Part shown: positions 40,600-52,427 of the stretch, piece by piece
Layout of the letters: each line of letters begins with the position of its first letter
Numbering within the stretch: the stretch's first letter is position 1
DNA from: Gracilaria gracilis
Taxonomy: Eukaryota > Rhodophyta > Florideophyceae > Gracilariales > Gracilariaceae
Assembly (NCBI GenBank): GCA_030374805.1
Contig: JARGSG010000018.1
Coordinates: forward strand, 372,001-436,000
DNA length: 64,000 nt
Direction of reading: 5' to 3'
The notes under the pieces: generated by a model
What the model saw: only the letters and a program-made list of their open reading frames with translations
Databases searched by the model: none
Told to the model about the DNA's origin: nothing
Translations under genes and position numbers: made by a program

Positions 40600-42245
40600 T
40601 AGCGTGTTCAATAGAGCTTCTACGTTGTTATCCAAATACGACGTAGTTACAGTACGTATTGTTAAACCAATGCTGGTCCTACGAATAAATTCAGTCATAA
40701 CGTAGTTTCTAAATTCTACAACAATGGTTGCAACAGAAGAAATTCGGTGATCGTCCACGTTGTGAACGCAATTCAAATACTATTGAGGCACTCAAAACGC
40801 ATTCACAAGCACAGAAGTCTGGAATACTGTACGTCAATACCAAAGACGCATTCATTGCATATATCAAGCTTTCATTAAAAACTACCAACCCGGAGACGTC
40901 CCAGTCTTAAAAAGTCCTCTAACTATTCCAAGAACCGAATCCAAAACATAACAGCACAATCTTCGTCAAAACAATATGCCTCAACCCCCCGTTGTCATCA
41001 GCAGATACTCGCGCTGCGTTATAATTGCTTACAGATTCTTGTCTAGCTTGAGAGGCGGAACAAAATCGCTTTAATTCAGAGCCAGATGTGTTGGATAGCG
41101 ATGAAGAAACGAAAACCGAATCTCCCAACTACGACTCTTTTTTTCGCGATGGAGGTTCAGCAACAATTTTATAAATGTCAAACTTTACTTCGAAAGAATT
41201 TGATGCTCTTTGAAACGAAAAAAAAGCCAATGAACGCCATCTATGGAATTTTGGACGAGGACGCCGCTATACAAACACCCCAAAAGACATTCGCTTCATG
41301 AAACTGGTCATTATTAAGCATGGAGGTTTATGGGATTTTCTAGGCAGGATGTTCAGAATTAAAGGTACTGCATTCGAAAGAATGATTACCAGATTTGTTT
41401 CCTTGATTTCTGATTCTATATCGCAAACATTTGTCTACGATCTGGATGGAAAGTATAGCGTTGGGAAGCTCATTAAGTAGAATAAGAATTTTAAGAATTA
41501 CAAATATGCTCGTTATGCAACCGATGTATTCTGTCAACAAGCGAATCGTCCGAGCGAGAATACGGCGGAGGGAAAAGTTTACTACAGTGGTAAACATAAA
41601 TTATACGGTTTCAAAACTGAAGTTTCTGTCATGTCAAACGGTATGGCTCTTGGTTTTACAGATCATTTCCCCGGCTCAAAAGCTGATGTAGATATATTTT
41701 TTGGAAATATTGAATTTCATCAGACGGCGTTGACGAAGAGGGAAAACGAGAAGAATATAATTGATATTGGTGAGTTTATAGATGAGTATGAAAATCAATG
41801 GGCGGTGCTAGCGGACAAAGGGTATCAGGGTGGTAAACAGTATGTTCGTCTTCTTCACCCAACACGAAAGCCCCCAAATGGGACTCTATCAGCTGAAGAC
41901 AATGTCCGAAACAGGAAGATCTCATCGGACAGAGTTCTTGTAGAGAATTTTTTTGGACGGTTAGTGGGACTATGGGGAATTTTTGCAGTCAAATGGCGGT
42001 ATGGAGAGAAGCTATATGATTCATTTTTTCAATCCGCAGTGGCTCTAACTATTTAAATGTACGATGGTATCCACTATGGAAGAAGGATCTTGAAACTTAT
42101 ACTCGTATAAGGAATCGTTTGTATCACATTGCTGAATCAATGGCATCAAAACGCAAGAAAGCCCAAAAAAAATATCGCGAGAAGAAGCGAATGCAATTCG
42201 ATACAAAGTTTGGAGGTGCTTGATCTGATGACGAAACCTTGGCTC
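40600..42245 (+). mobile_element. DDE_Tnp_4-type DNA transposon, decayed, inside the DIRS-like element
   Basis: Transposase-like sequence fills the gap between the two recombinase pieces of the DIRS-like element. The flanks near 40,610 and 42,250 share a weak CTTCTACG/CTCCTACG motif in inverted order. It may be a TIR, but no clear target duplication was found. The bounds are approximate (within about 50 bp). Confidence 0.5.
41283..42056 (+). pseudogene. DDE transposase fragment (DDE_Tnp_4 type)
   Basis: One frame reads KDIRFMKLVIIKHGGLWDF, then FERMITRFVSLISD. After a single in-frame TAG (41478-41480) it continues YKYARYATDVFCQQ and SGKHKLYGFKTEV, then GFTDHFPGSKADVDIF, VLADKGYQGGKQY and NRKISSDRVLVENFFGRL, to a stop at 42056. 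This is the core of DDE_Tnp_4 transposases, with the Asp in ATD, the Asp in ADKGY and the Glu in VENFF. The N-terminal part is scattered over other frames upstream (about 40,730-41,280), so the gene is dead. Confidence 0.75.
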
Positions 42246-45200
42246 CGTAGGAGCATGTTGCTACACATTTATTAAAGAAGTGCGCTTTTGGTCGGCCTCT
42301 ACAATAATTTCTTTGTCTTTATGGGTTCTATCTACAATTCTGCGCACTTTTAAACTCTTTACGTACTCACCGTATAACTGTAGAATACCGGTTTTGTTTT
42401 GCAATTGCACAGTTTCTCCGCAAGTATTGGTTAGCATAGTTGTAGACCTAATGTTAACGCCGCCTGTGCCACGACCACCATGTTGTAATCTGACATCTTC
42501 TGGAAAGGATATGTCCTTTAAGCGTAGGGAAATCACCTCGGAAGCCCGCATATAAGTTGCCCACTGCACGTAGAGAGCCACGGCTGCTGAAGAGTGGCCT
42601 CGTGCGAAAAAGAATGAGAAGAAGGCGAACATAAGCGTTCTTGTCAAGGAAAGTGCTGGCTGAGGAGGCTTCAGTGCAGACCATCCGGATATTGCCCGAC
42701 GAGATAAACCAAAACTCATTCGGAGGGAGGGCCTGGCTATACAGAGGTAAGCAATAATGTCGCTCATTCTCTGGCGATTTCCCGCGGCTGAAATATCCTG
42801 GTATGCCTCCTAAATATATACCGCCAAGGCTTCATCCAATTACTCTGCGTTAGCTGGAGTGCGTGGGATGGTACTTCTAAAGGGCTTATATGCCATAACA
42901 TATGCGGTTCTGGTCTTTTCGGAAAGGGTGGCGGCAATGAGAGGGTGGCGAGCAAAAGAACTTGCAATCTGGTAGTGAGAACCCTCCGGGTTTTGATACA
43001 ATGCTCAACGACCTCTTCGTGTTCCCCTTGAAAGAGCGAGATCGATGTATGGATGCTCTCCATTGCGCCTCAAAGCATTGGTCTAGAACACGGAGAGCGG
43101 TTCCAACCTTTATCTCGCGCTTTCGGTGCTTGAAAGCCACTGACAGATGGTCTCTGGAAGTGCAAGCATGTCTGTGACTCATAGATGCCCCACCAACGGT
43201 GTTGAACGTGAGGGACTGTCGGCGGGGTTTAGTTCGGAAGGTACGTGCACGAAAAGAACTTCGAGGTCGTGTGCAAGACACAAAGCCGCGTATTTCCTAC
43301 ACGGCAAACAAAACGAATCAGTACATGAACGACCCTTGCGGAAGGCACCAATGTTTCCCATTGAACCAGAAAGCATAACTATTCGACGTCCTGTAACTTC
43401 GAAAGAGGTCGCCCAGTCGACAGCCATAACTGCGGTGTGGGCCTCTAAGGTATTGATGTGTTGAGGTCTACTCCATTTATGGACAAACGCAGCTTTCCAA
43501 TCATGACTTGTGACGAACTGGGACACGTAACTACGACTTTGCGCTTCCGAGGCGGGCAAACGTGCTGCACGGGCCAGGAGGAGCATGGAGGTGTGGGAAA
43601 CTTGTGTGTAAACGACGGCCCCAGCTTCCTCGGATGCATCGAAAGCAACGACAGTTGTACAGAAATCTTGGTTGAGTCTAATGTGCGAAAGAGGTATCAA
43701 AGTGGCTGAAATGGTGAGCTCTCTCTGCACTGATGCTGCCCGGCACTTACTTCGTTCAGAGTGATTCTCGAGATATTGATACACTCGATACAGAATAGAT
43801 AATAAAAGCCTGCACCCCAACGAAATCCAGACCCGTTTTCCAACGGTGGATCTTATGACAGCTTCTGAGGCGGCAGCCTCGGTTGCGGCAAGCACGAACC
43901 TGATGGCAGATTCGATCTTTCCTGGTTTGGGTCGTATTACGCCGTGCTTAAGGTACCATATCCATCCAATAAAGGGCATTCGATCCGTCTCGACGTTTCC
44001 GATGGGCGACGACTTCTCTCTCCTCACTGGTAGAAAATTCCGCGATAATTCTTCCTCTACAAACTACTGCAGTCGGGCAACATCTTTCTCATTCCAGTTC
44101 ACGAACACAAAGTAAAGAACATCGACGACGTGCAGAGCAAGTGCTAGATTTCCGGACAGTTGAAGTATTTCTTTGAGGTGATGCATTACGAAGTATTCGG
44201 GATCAATACGGGCTGCTACAAACGTTGACGAGTATAGCTAGAATCTCTTGAATGCGTTAGCATAACATGCTTCCACGAAGATCTGAGCAATGTAAACGGA
44301 CCACTTGAACCCCCTGGGGAGCGTGAACTGCAAAGGCCCATAAGTTTGCCTTTGTTGAGGTCTTTATCCTACTTGTGCTTCAAGAGACCGCTGCAAATCC
44401 GGTGGGAGGTCTCTAAATACGATCGTACGGAGTGGGAATAATGCTGCTAAAGCGTCAGGTAGACGGATGTCATGAAACATATTTGCCACGTCAACGTAGA
44501 AGCATGAAAGTCGAACTGCAGTAGAAGGCATGTGAAGTGTTGAGAAATTCCCTGGGTTCGGAAGACATACATGGGGAGGGTCTGGCATGCCGAGATTCTG
44601 CACACGCGGCCAACTAATTAGCCTGTCTCTTGCTGGGTCCTCCAAGACGGCAGACGTGGTCATTGTCAAGGCGTTAGAGAAGTTGGAATACTCTGCACTC
44701 TCTCGATTAACCACTGACCATAAGAGCATACCGGCATTGTGCATTCGAAGCAAAGTTTGACGATACTGGCCTGGCATGGCATGCATTCGGGGTCGAGGAA
44801 ACTGCGCTTGACTCTTCAAAACACTGTTAATAGGAGCCGCTAGTTCATGAACTCCAGAAGCGCTAAAAAGTGCTTGAACGGAGTTTGGCATCTTTGAAAG
44901 CCATGAGTTGGGGCTCGAGTTCACCGGGGAAGGAAGGTGGATCCCATCAGCACGTAATAGTGTGAAGTCACCTCTTTCCTTGAGCACTCTGGCTTTTTGC
45001 AAGTGCTCGATGAACTGAGAGGGCATTCACGGACATTTTTTCTCCTCGGGGAGACCATTGCACGCTGTTGACCCGGATAGAGGCAACTGATTCGTAGTGG
45101 TTGAGATAGTTTGGAAACTCTCTTCTCCAAGGTCTAAGCGTCCCTCCATATCACGCTTTATGAGAGACTTGAGAGCCCGTAAAAAAGGATGTCGAGACAC

Positions 45201-45650
45201 GCCGGTGTGTTTCACAGAGCTGCCTTTACCAAGATAAAGAAAGCCCAAGGATAGAACTATTCTTGACACCATGGTCTTCTCTGTTTCTCGGTAATCTGCT
45301 TCAGATACTGCGGATAGCGGAAAGGTTCGCGCCCTCAGAGAACTCACGATTGCATCTTGTTCGAAGCACCTGAGCCCTGGCCGCCTCTTCCTCATCGTGG
45401 CCTCTGCGCCTGAAAGTTGGAACCCCTTGCCAGGCTTCGAACGGCATTCCTTGCTCGCGAGGCCGCTGAGATATGCCGATTTACCAATGTTCTCATCGCT
45501 GGAACACGAATTCCCACATCCGGATACAATTCTAGAGACGGGAGGACCTGCTGCCGTGCTTCTTCTCTTGTCAACGTACAAGGGCCTGATGTTAGGTTTT
45601 TTACTTCAATAAGTGCTCACAGTCGACTTAGTGCGATCTCAGTCCAAAGA

Positions 45651-45915
45651 TGTAGTGGATGGAGGCATCCCCTTCGGCAGTGAAGTAGATATAGACATCC
45701 ACTTCAGCACCCATAGCTCCACCGAAGATTTCTGCACCCCCGCTCGGGTGGCATTGTTTCCTACCTAGCTAGTGTACTGTAGTAGTTTTCTGAAGCAGAA
45801 AACATCAGTAGTGGTGTACTTAAGACACCACATCTCTGCCTCTTCAGTAAAATCAGAGGCATCGAACCTCAACACTCACAACTTCCCTTGCGCATTGCAA
45901 CCACACAAGTGCACA
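45651..45915 (+). repeat. 5' LTR of gypsy-2
   Basis: 265 bp, starting TGTAGTGGATG and ending GCACA. Same length as 50681-50945. Confidence 0.85.
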
Positions 45916-48900
45916 GTGATCACTGCCGGTACTGGTTGTATCGCGTTTTGCTTGTTCGATCACCACAATGGCGTCCGCTACGAAGCCCACCGCTCAGTCT
46001 GGAGAAAGAATGGAATATTTTCTTCAGCACCCATCGTCCGTAGCCTTTTCCGTGGACCACCCAAGACTCTTCAACACCAATACGAGGTCAATTCGGATAT
46101 TTCTACGTCAGTACGACCAGTATTGGAAGGAAGTCATGGAACGAGCGCTACAGCTTTCTGTCATTTACTCACCACCACCAAGCCTGTCCGCCCGGTCAGC
46201 ATTTGCTTCTGTGTAGACTCTGAATAGCTTCAGTCCTGTACTGATTTGGAATGAATTCCTGCAGTTAAGATGTCCGAAGACCTTAGGGATGCCAAACTTC
46301 GCAAATATTTGGAATCTGGAGCCGCGGAGGAAAAAGACACTATGACGGTGACAGACATTGATGCCATAATCAAACGTGAACTTTCGATGGACATGTCTAA
46401 CAGCTCCTCCCGCTCGCGAATGAAGGGAATGTTTACGTCGTATGTGTCTACGTTGCGTAGGAATAGGCTCATTTGGGTCATGAATGACCATCCAAAACTA
46501 TCAGTCAAGCACATTGTAGCTACTATCCGTCCCAGAACATTGCAACAACGTCTTGACACGGACCTAGAACTAGTGTTTTCAACTCTGAAGAAGGATTTCA
46601 AAGGTTTTATGAAGCACGCAATGTCTGTATCCGAAGTCTTTCAAATCGTAGACAATGGTCCACCCTCTAGAACGCGAGTTTCAAACCCCGCAAAGAAAAT
46701 TTTGTAAGTATTGCCTTGAGTAGCGAGACACCAGCCCCACCAAGCTCTTTTACGGAGCACAAACGCGCAAGCCAGAAATCCAAACGACTTCACCCGTTCT
46801 GTCCGCACAAACCATGCCAGCGTGAAGGTGAACGGCATTGGATTGATGATTGTACGAAGGCCACTGCCGTCGAGAAGAAAGCCTTGAATGCTCAGCTTTT
46901 AGCCAAGAAGGCAGCAGATGGTCCTGCGAAGAACACAAGGTCTCACAAAGCCAAAGCAAAGCCAGGCAGCGTGGGACTTGTCAAACCGGCTCCGTACTCT
47001 ACAGAGGCAAGCTGTTCTGTTACTGTATCCGATGGCATGACTTCCGTCGGGACATCTGGTCACTGTCATGATGGCAGCGACGACAGCATTATGCCACCTA
47101 CACTCGCAAAGTCAGTTGCCTTGCAAGGTATCAGGAAGATTTCCGCAATCAAGAATGTCACTTTGGCTGTGGCACTCAGGAAGGATAATCAGGCAGAAGC
47201 AGAGAGTTTTTCTTTCTCGCGCACATGGACAATACCATGCACCAGTCTACACCTGGCATCTGGAAACTTGGCACTCATGAAGATCTCTTTTTTGGTCGCT
47301 GGTAACGACCTGGCTTGCGAGAATCTACTCATCGACAGACCCGTACTGCAACATCTGCGTGTTGAAACTCACACCCTGTTGAACAGGAACCGCTTCGCCT
47401 TGAATGGGGCGGACTGCTCCCAAGTGGGCAACCCCACTTCCACTTCAACGGGTGGGTACGTCAGTCGTCTCATGATCGCCCCCCTCAACTGCTCTAGTAC
47501 AGTATCCGAGTCAAGTACAGTTGTGCCTGACCGTCCAAGAGAGAACTACTATGCCCAACGACGGGTTGAAGACCCATTCCCGGGCCCAGCTCTTCTTGAC
47601 CCAGTTGACAGTGAGCAGCATGAAAGCATCCACAAAGCAGTAGAGGACATGTCGCAAGTGGCCTTTGGAAATGGACTGGAGAACACCAAGGCGAATCTTC
47701 GCAGCGAAATGGCATATGAACATACCAACATCTTCAGAACCTCGCTTTCCTCAGGATCACCAGCACAAGTCAAACCACTGAAAATTGCCGCCACACCTGA
47801 TGCCAACCTAGTTCGCGACCGTCTGCGTAAGTACTCGCGGGACCAGCGGGATTTTCTTGACAAGTTCGTTGGGAATCTTGTTAGAGCTGGTATGGTGTAC
47901 GCCAATCCATCGTCTCCATGGGCATCAGCACCACGTCTGGTTCCCAAGCCTGGACCAGCTCGTTTCCGATTTACACAGTCCAGCATCAGTTTCCGATGCC
48001 GAATATTGAACAGGAACTACTCAAGCTGACTGGATCCAAGTTCTTCGCTACCTTTGACCTCTCTCATGGGTACTGTCAGTTCCCTTTGGATAAGGCCTCG
48101 CAAGAACTTCAGTCATTCATCACGCCTGATGGTGTCTACACAACAACCAGAGTCCTGCACGGGACAACAAACGCTACGACAGATCTGCAGTCCATTCTGG
48201 CAGAAGTGTTCTCCAAGGAGCTCCTCCTGCAGATTCTCTACTGGCTGGATGACATACTGCTTCACAATCCAACTGTAAAGGGACTACTGAAAGGAATTCG
48301 AAGGCTGTTCGAAACCTGTGCACGTTACTCCATCCGACTACATCCAGGCAAAATTATCCTGTTTGCTCAAACCATTAAATGGTGTGGACGAATTGTATCC
48401 GCAGATGGAGTACGCCATGACCCTCGACAGCTTGAAGGGCTCCTTTCCATGGAACCTACAACCACTGGAGCCCTGCAACAGTTTGTACGCGCATGCATTG
48501 GGTCAAAACCGGCATACCGAACTACACGAATCTCATTGAGTCCTTACACCAAATGTTAGAACGGGTATATGCGGCAGCAGGTAAGCGGACCAAACAAGCT
48601 GTTGAGAAAGTATCATTGCAGGATCTGGGATGGGATTAGAAAGAAGACATTGTTTTCGGTCGGGGCAAGAAGGCGCTCGCTAATCCGGTTACTCTTGCTC
48701 ATCGAGACGAGGGGCAGCGTCTATGCATTTACACAGAAGCATCTGATACCTCTTAGTCTGGTATCGTTACGCAAGTACCCAAAGAAGACCTACATCTCCC
48801 TCACGCCCATCAAAGGCACTGCCCGCTTGCCTTTTGTTCCGGAAGATTCAACACGACTCAATTGGCTTGGTCGACTCTGGAGAAAGAGGCTTTCGCAATA

Positions 48901-50680
48901 ATGGCTACAGTCGAGAGAATGCACTGGCTTGCGGCAACTGCCGCAAGATTCGACCTCTTCACAGACCATAATAACCTCGTTTTCATTTTCGACCCCCTCT
49001 CTCTCATCCCAGATCTTGGCATATCTTCAACAAGGAAGGTGCTCCGTTGGGCTGTGAGGCTCAGTGTATACTTGTAAACATGCCTCCACATCAGTGGACT
49101 AGACAATGTGCGCGCTGACATGTTAACGCGTTGGTCAGCAGACAGAATTGTCCGAAGGTTATTCCAGTACCCGTCCAACCGCCCACGCAGATGAACTCTG
49201 CTGGCCTTCTGCAGAAGAAGCAGCACTGGAACAAGACCAACACTCTAACATTCGCCCATTAGATCTACAGTGTCTTGATGGAATCTGGAAAACCTCTTCA
49301 GGAGCCCTTTGGATCCCGGAAAACTCTGAGGACCTTCAGCTGAGACTCTGCATCATTGCCCACACTGGCCCCGCCGGTCATCGTGGTAGGCAGACTACAT
49401 TATGTGAGCTGAGGTAGAACTATCATTGGGTAACACTGTCGAAAGACATCCACGATTTCGTAGATGCCTGCCTTCACTGCATTTCAACCACTGGAGGTGA
49501 GAAAGTTCCAAGACCATTTGGCCCGGCGCTGCATGGGTCAAAGCCAAACGACCTTCTCCAGTTTGACTACATTAAAATTGGACCAGGTAATGTATGGTCT
49601 AAATACATCCTGATGCTCCGTGATGACCACTCCGACTACAAATGGTTCTTTCCTACGTCAGGAACAACATCGGACAATGCAGCACTTTGCATCTTAGACT
49701 GGTGCGCTGCCTTTAATGTTCCGCAAGATTTTGATGTCCGATGGACCAACGCACTTCAAGAAAGGGACCATCAGGAAAATTACGAAGTATCTTCGCGTCC
49801 CGCATCATTTTACGCTCCCCTACGCACCATGGAGCAACGGTGCAGCGGAAAGACTTGGCAAAGAACTTATCTGAACACTTCGGGCGTTGACATCCGAGTA
49901 TCAAATAGATTTCAAAGAATGGCACGATCTCATTCCCATCATCCAGAGCATCTTGAACAACTCGCCGTCGTCTCATCGCAATAAAACTACCCCAATCACC
50001 GCATTCATGGGTCTCAAACCTACTCCACCCATCTCTACCTTCCTTCGCACATCTACCGCAAAGCCTGTTACCATTCATGCAGCACGATTAGAGCGCTGTA
50101 CCAACATGGACGCTCTGCAGAAGTTGATGTGCGAGGTGCAACCTTTAGTGCACAATGCGCGAGCACGCGAGGTGCAACCTTTAGTGCACAATGCGCTACA
50201 GAACAACAGACAGAGGTCGAGAGAAAGGGCTTCGAAGGGCAAGCTAGCCAATTTCGAGAAAGAAGATTTTGTATTGGTGGCACGGGATGACTTTACGGCC
50301 AGCGAGAAGCTCGCGTTACGTTGGAGAGGGCCACGCCGAGTTGTTAAGGCACTTTTAAACTACCTGTATCAAGTAGCATGGCTCTCGGTTGAAGTTCTAT
50401 CATGACGCATCCTTGAAAAGTGAAGCCATTTTGTCTCACGTCCTCTCTTCTGAGACCGGTATGCCTGTAGGGCGTTTACTTAAGTTGGTGGAAAACGAGG
50501 AAGGACTACTGGTACATGTACGATGGAAAGGTCTTGATCAGGCAGGGGACACTTTAGAGCCTCTCCAACAGACCTACAACGACGTTCCAGTTTTGCTGCG
50601 GAAATTGCTTCATCGCAAAACAACATTCCCCGATCTGGCTAAAAAAGCAAAAGCTGCGCTTGGCCTTTGAAGGAGGGAAG

Positions 50681-50945
50681 TGTAGTGGATGAAGGCATCC
50701 ACTTCGGCACTGAAGTAGATATAGACATCCACTTCAGCACCCATAGCTCCACCAAAAATTGCTGCACCCACGCTCGGGTGGCATTATTTCCTACCTAGCT
50801 AGTGTACTGTAGTAGTTTTCTGAAGCAGAAAACATCAGTAGTGGTGTACTTGAGAGACCACATCTCTGCCTCTTCAATAAAATCAGAGGCATCGAACCTC
50901 AACACTCACAACTTCCCTTGCGTATTGCAACCACACAACCGCACA
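50681..50945 (+). repeat. 3' LTR of gypsy-2
   Basis: 265 bp, starting TGTAGTGGATG and ending GCACA. It is preceded by a purine-rich stretch (GAAGGAGGGAAG), as expected of a polypurine tract. Confidence 0.85.
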
Positions 50946-52050
50946 AAGGAGCAGTAATGAGGGCTTGCTCCATGGTCGAAAATTGGCAGAGATGAAAGTG
51001 AAGACATCTGGCCATGGTTATTGCCTCTACCTCTGACATGAAGGGACGGCTGTCTGCCTGCCTGGGCCTTCTGATGTTCCGAACCACGAGTTCGATATTT
51101 ATTCTTTCCTGACAAAACGAATGCAGAATTGAGGATCCCATAAGCTCTGTAGCATTCAAAAGAACTGTTGTGCGCCCTGGATATGCTTTTAACTGGCTTG
51201 GACGGATGGGCGCTGCTCCCCCAAGCCTTGTCAGAAAATCATGATTCTCATCTTCATCGTCACCGGTTGGAATCCCGGCAACCTCCAAGACTTTCTTTTT
51301 CTTGCTTCCTCTTTCGAGGTCTGTCATGTGGACGAATGGATTTGTCCTTTTGGTTCTTGGTGGCGGAATGTCTTCGATAGGAGTTAGGGAATGGCTCCTT
51401 TCCTCCATAATGGTTCTTCGCTGCAGCGCGGCACGGGTGGCCATGAGTTGCCATCTAATGACCAAATAGACAACAGAAATTGGCTCAACAGGATTGAAAT
51501 CTCTCGGGAAGAGTTTCACGTCAGCTCGCAAGCATGCTTCAACCATTTCCAAAAGAGCTGGAAGCTGTAATGCGGCCATTTCTTAGAGCTCTTCCGCTGA
51601 TAATGAAAACATCTTTTGCTTTTTCAATTTGTCTTCGTTGTCGCCAGACGAGTGCGGGAGCTTTTCATGAGTTAAATCTTCCCGCCAATTGAGGATTATA
51701 CCAAGCAGCTTATAAACAGCTCGTGGAATGTTGGGGGTGCTTCTCTTTGATGTGATTCGGCGCAGAATTGTACAACGCATTGAGAGTGGCATGGTTAGCG
51801 TAACAGAGTCGAGGTATCGATATTTGCTCCACGTTCGCGTACGACATAAGTATTTCATTGCCAGGACCTGGCTCAATCTGATCGGAATGCGGCATTGAAA
51901 GAAAATATGGCTAAAATTCTGCGTCCGTGAAAGAAAAGACGGCTCAGATTCTGCGTCCGTAAATGAGTCGTGATGCCAAGAAAGATTACGATGCAGTAGC
52001 TGACTGTGTCGGAGGATATGAACAGATTTTGCACAGTTCTGCTGGCGCAA

Positions 52051-52427
52051 CGGTAGGTTGCACTCTCAAAGAAAATTTGTAGGTGGCTAACAGCCACCCA
52101 CTAAGTGCAGTAGAAAACGGTGACTACCCAGAAGGGAGTGGAACCTGAAGTGAGCCATAACAGATACAACCACCAAATCATATCTGCAACCTAAAAGACA
52201 ACCTGTCTGCATTACAATATGGAATCAAGATAGTGACGTCACGTTAGTGAACGTCCCAATAAACCATCACCTTCGGTTAGCCCATTCTCTGCACCTCCTG
52301 AGCTGACCCCAAGGGTGTTTACCCTAAAAACGCCTAAAGCCCTCTGATGGAGGTTTCTGACTACGTAGTCATATTCTGACATGTCGGACGGGTGCTCCCA
52401 ATAGAGTATATGAATAGTAAGAACCAC
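52051..52427. other. Spacer, no gene seen
   Basis: Possibly the outer end of the DIRS-like element followed by unique sequence. An AATAAA occurs at about 52,258. No clear repeat boundary was found. Confidence 0.35.

Larger units (their letters stand above)
45651..50945 (+). mobile_element. Ty3/gypsy chromodomain LTR element (gypsy-2) nested in the DIRS-like element
   Basis: 5,295 bp with two 265-bp LTRs. The flanking 5-bp sites are AAAGA (45646-45650) and AAGGA (50946-50950), one base apart. Parts: gag about 45,970-46,900; protease region about 47,000-47,500; reverse transcriptase about 47,800-48,500; RNase H about 48,640-49,130; integrase about 49,150-50,130; chromodomain about 50,440-50,600. 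The LTRs differ at about 14 of 265 positions, so it is older than gypsy-1. It is broken, with perhaps eight or more breaks. DIRS-like sequence lies on both sides, so it is the later arrival. Confidence 0.85.
40181..52050 (-). mobile_element. Decayed DIRS-like (tyrosine-recombinase) retroelement, with nested insertions
   Basis: Parts in minus-strand order: gag-like region about 52,050-50,950 and 45,650-45,030; reverse transcriptase about 45,030-44,360 (CFYVDVANMFHDIRLP); RNase H about 44,030-43,180, ending in LNPADSPSR; tyrosine-recombinase pieces about 42,770-42,260 (ATYMRASEVISLRLKDI) and 40,550-40,181 (HPARIGGAL, GRWKS, LQRYL). RT, RNase H and a tyrosine recombinase on one strand, without integrase, is the DIRS order. 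A gypsy element and a DNA transposon have inserted into it. It is broken in many places and old. Terminal repeats were not found, so its ends are approximate. Confidence 0.65.
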
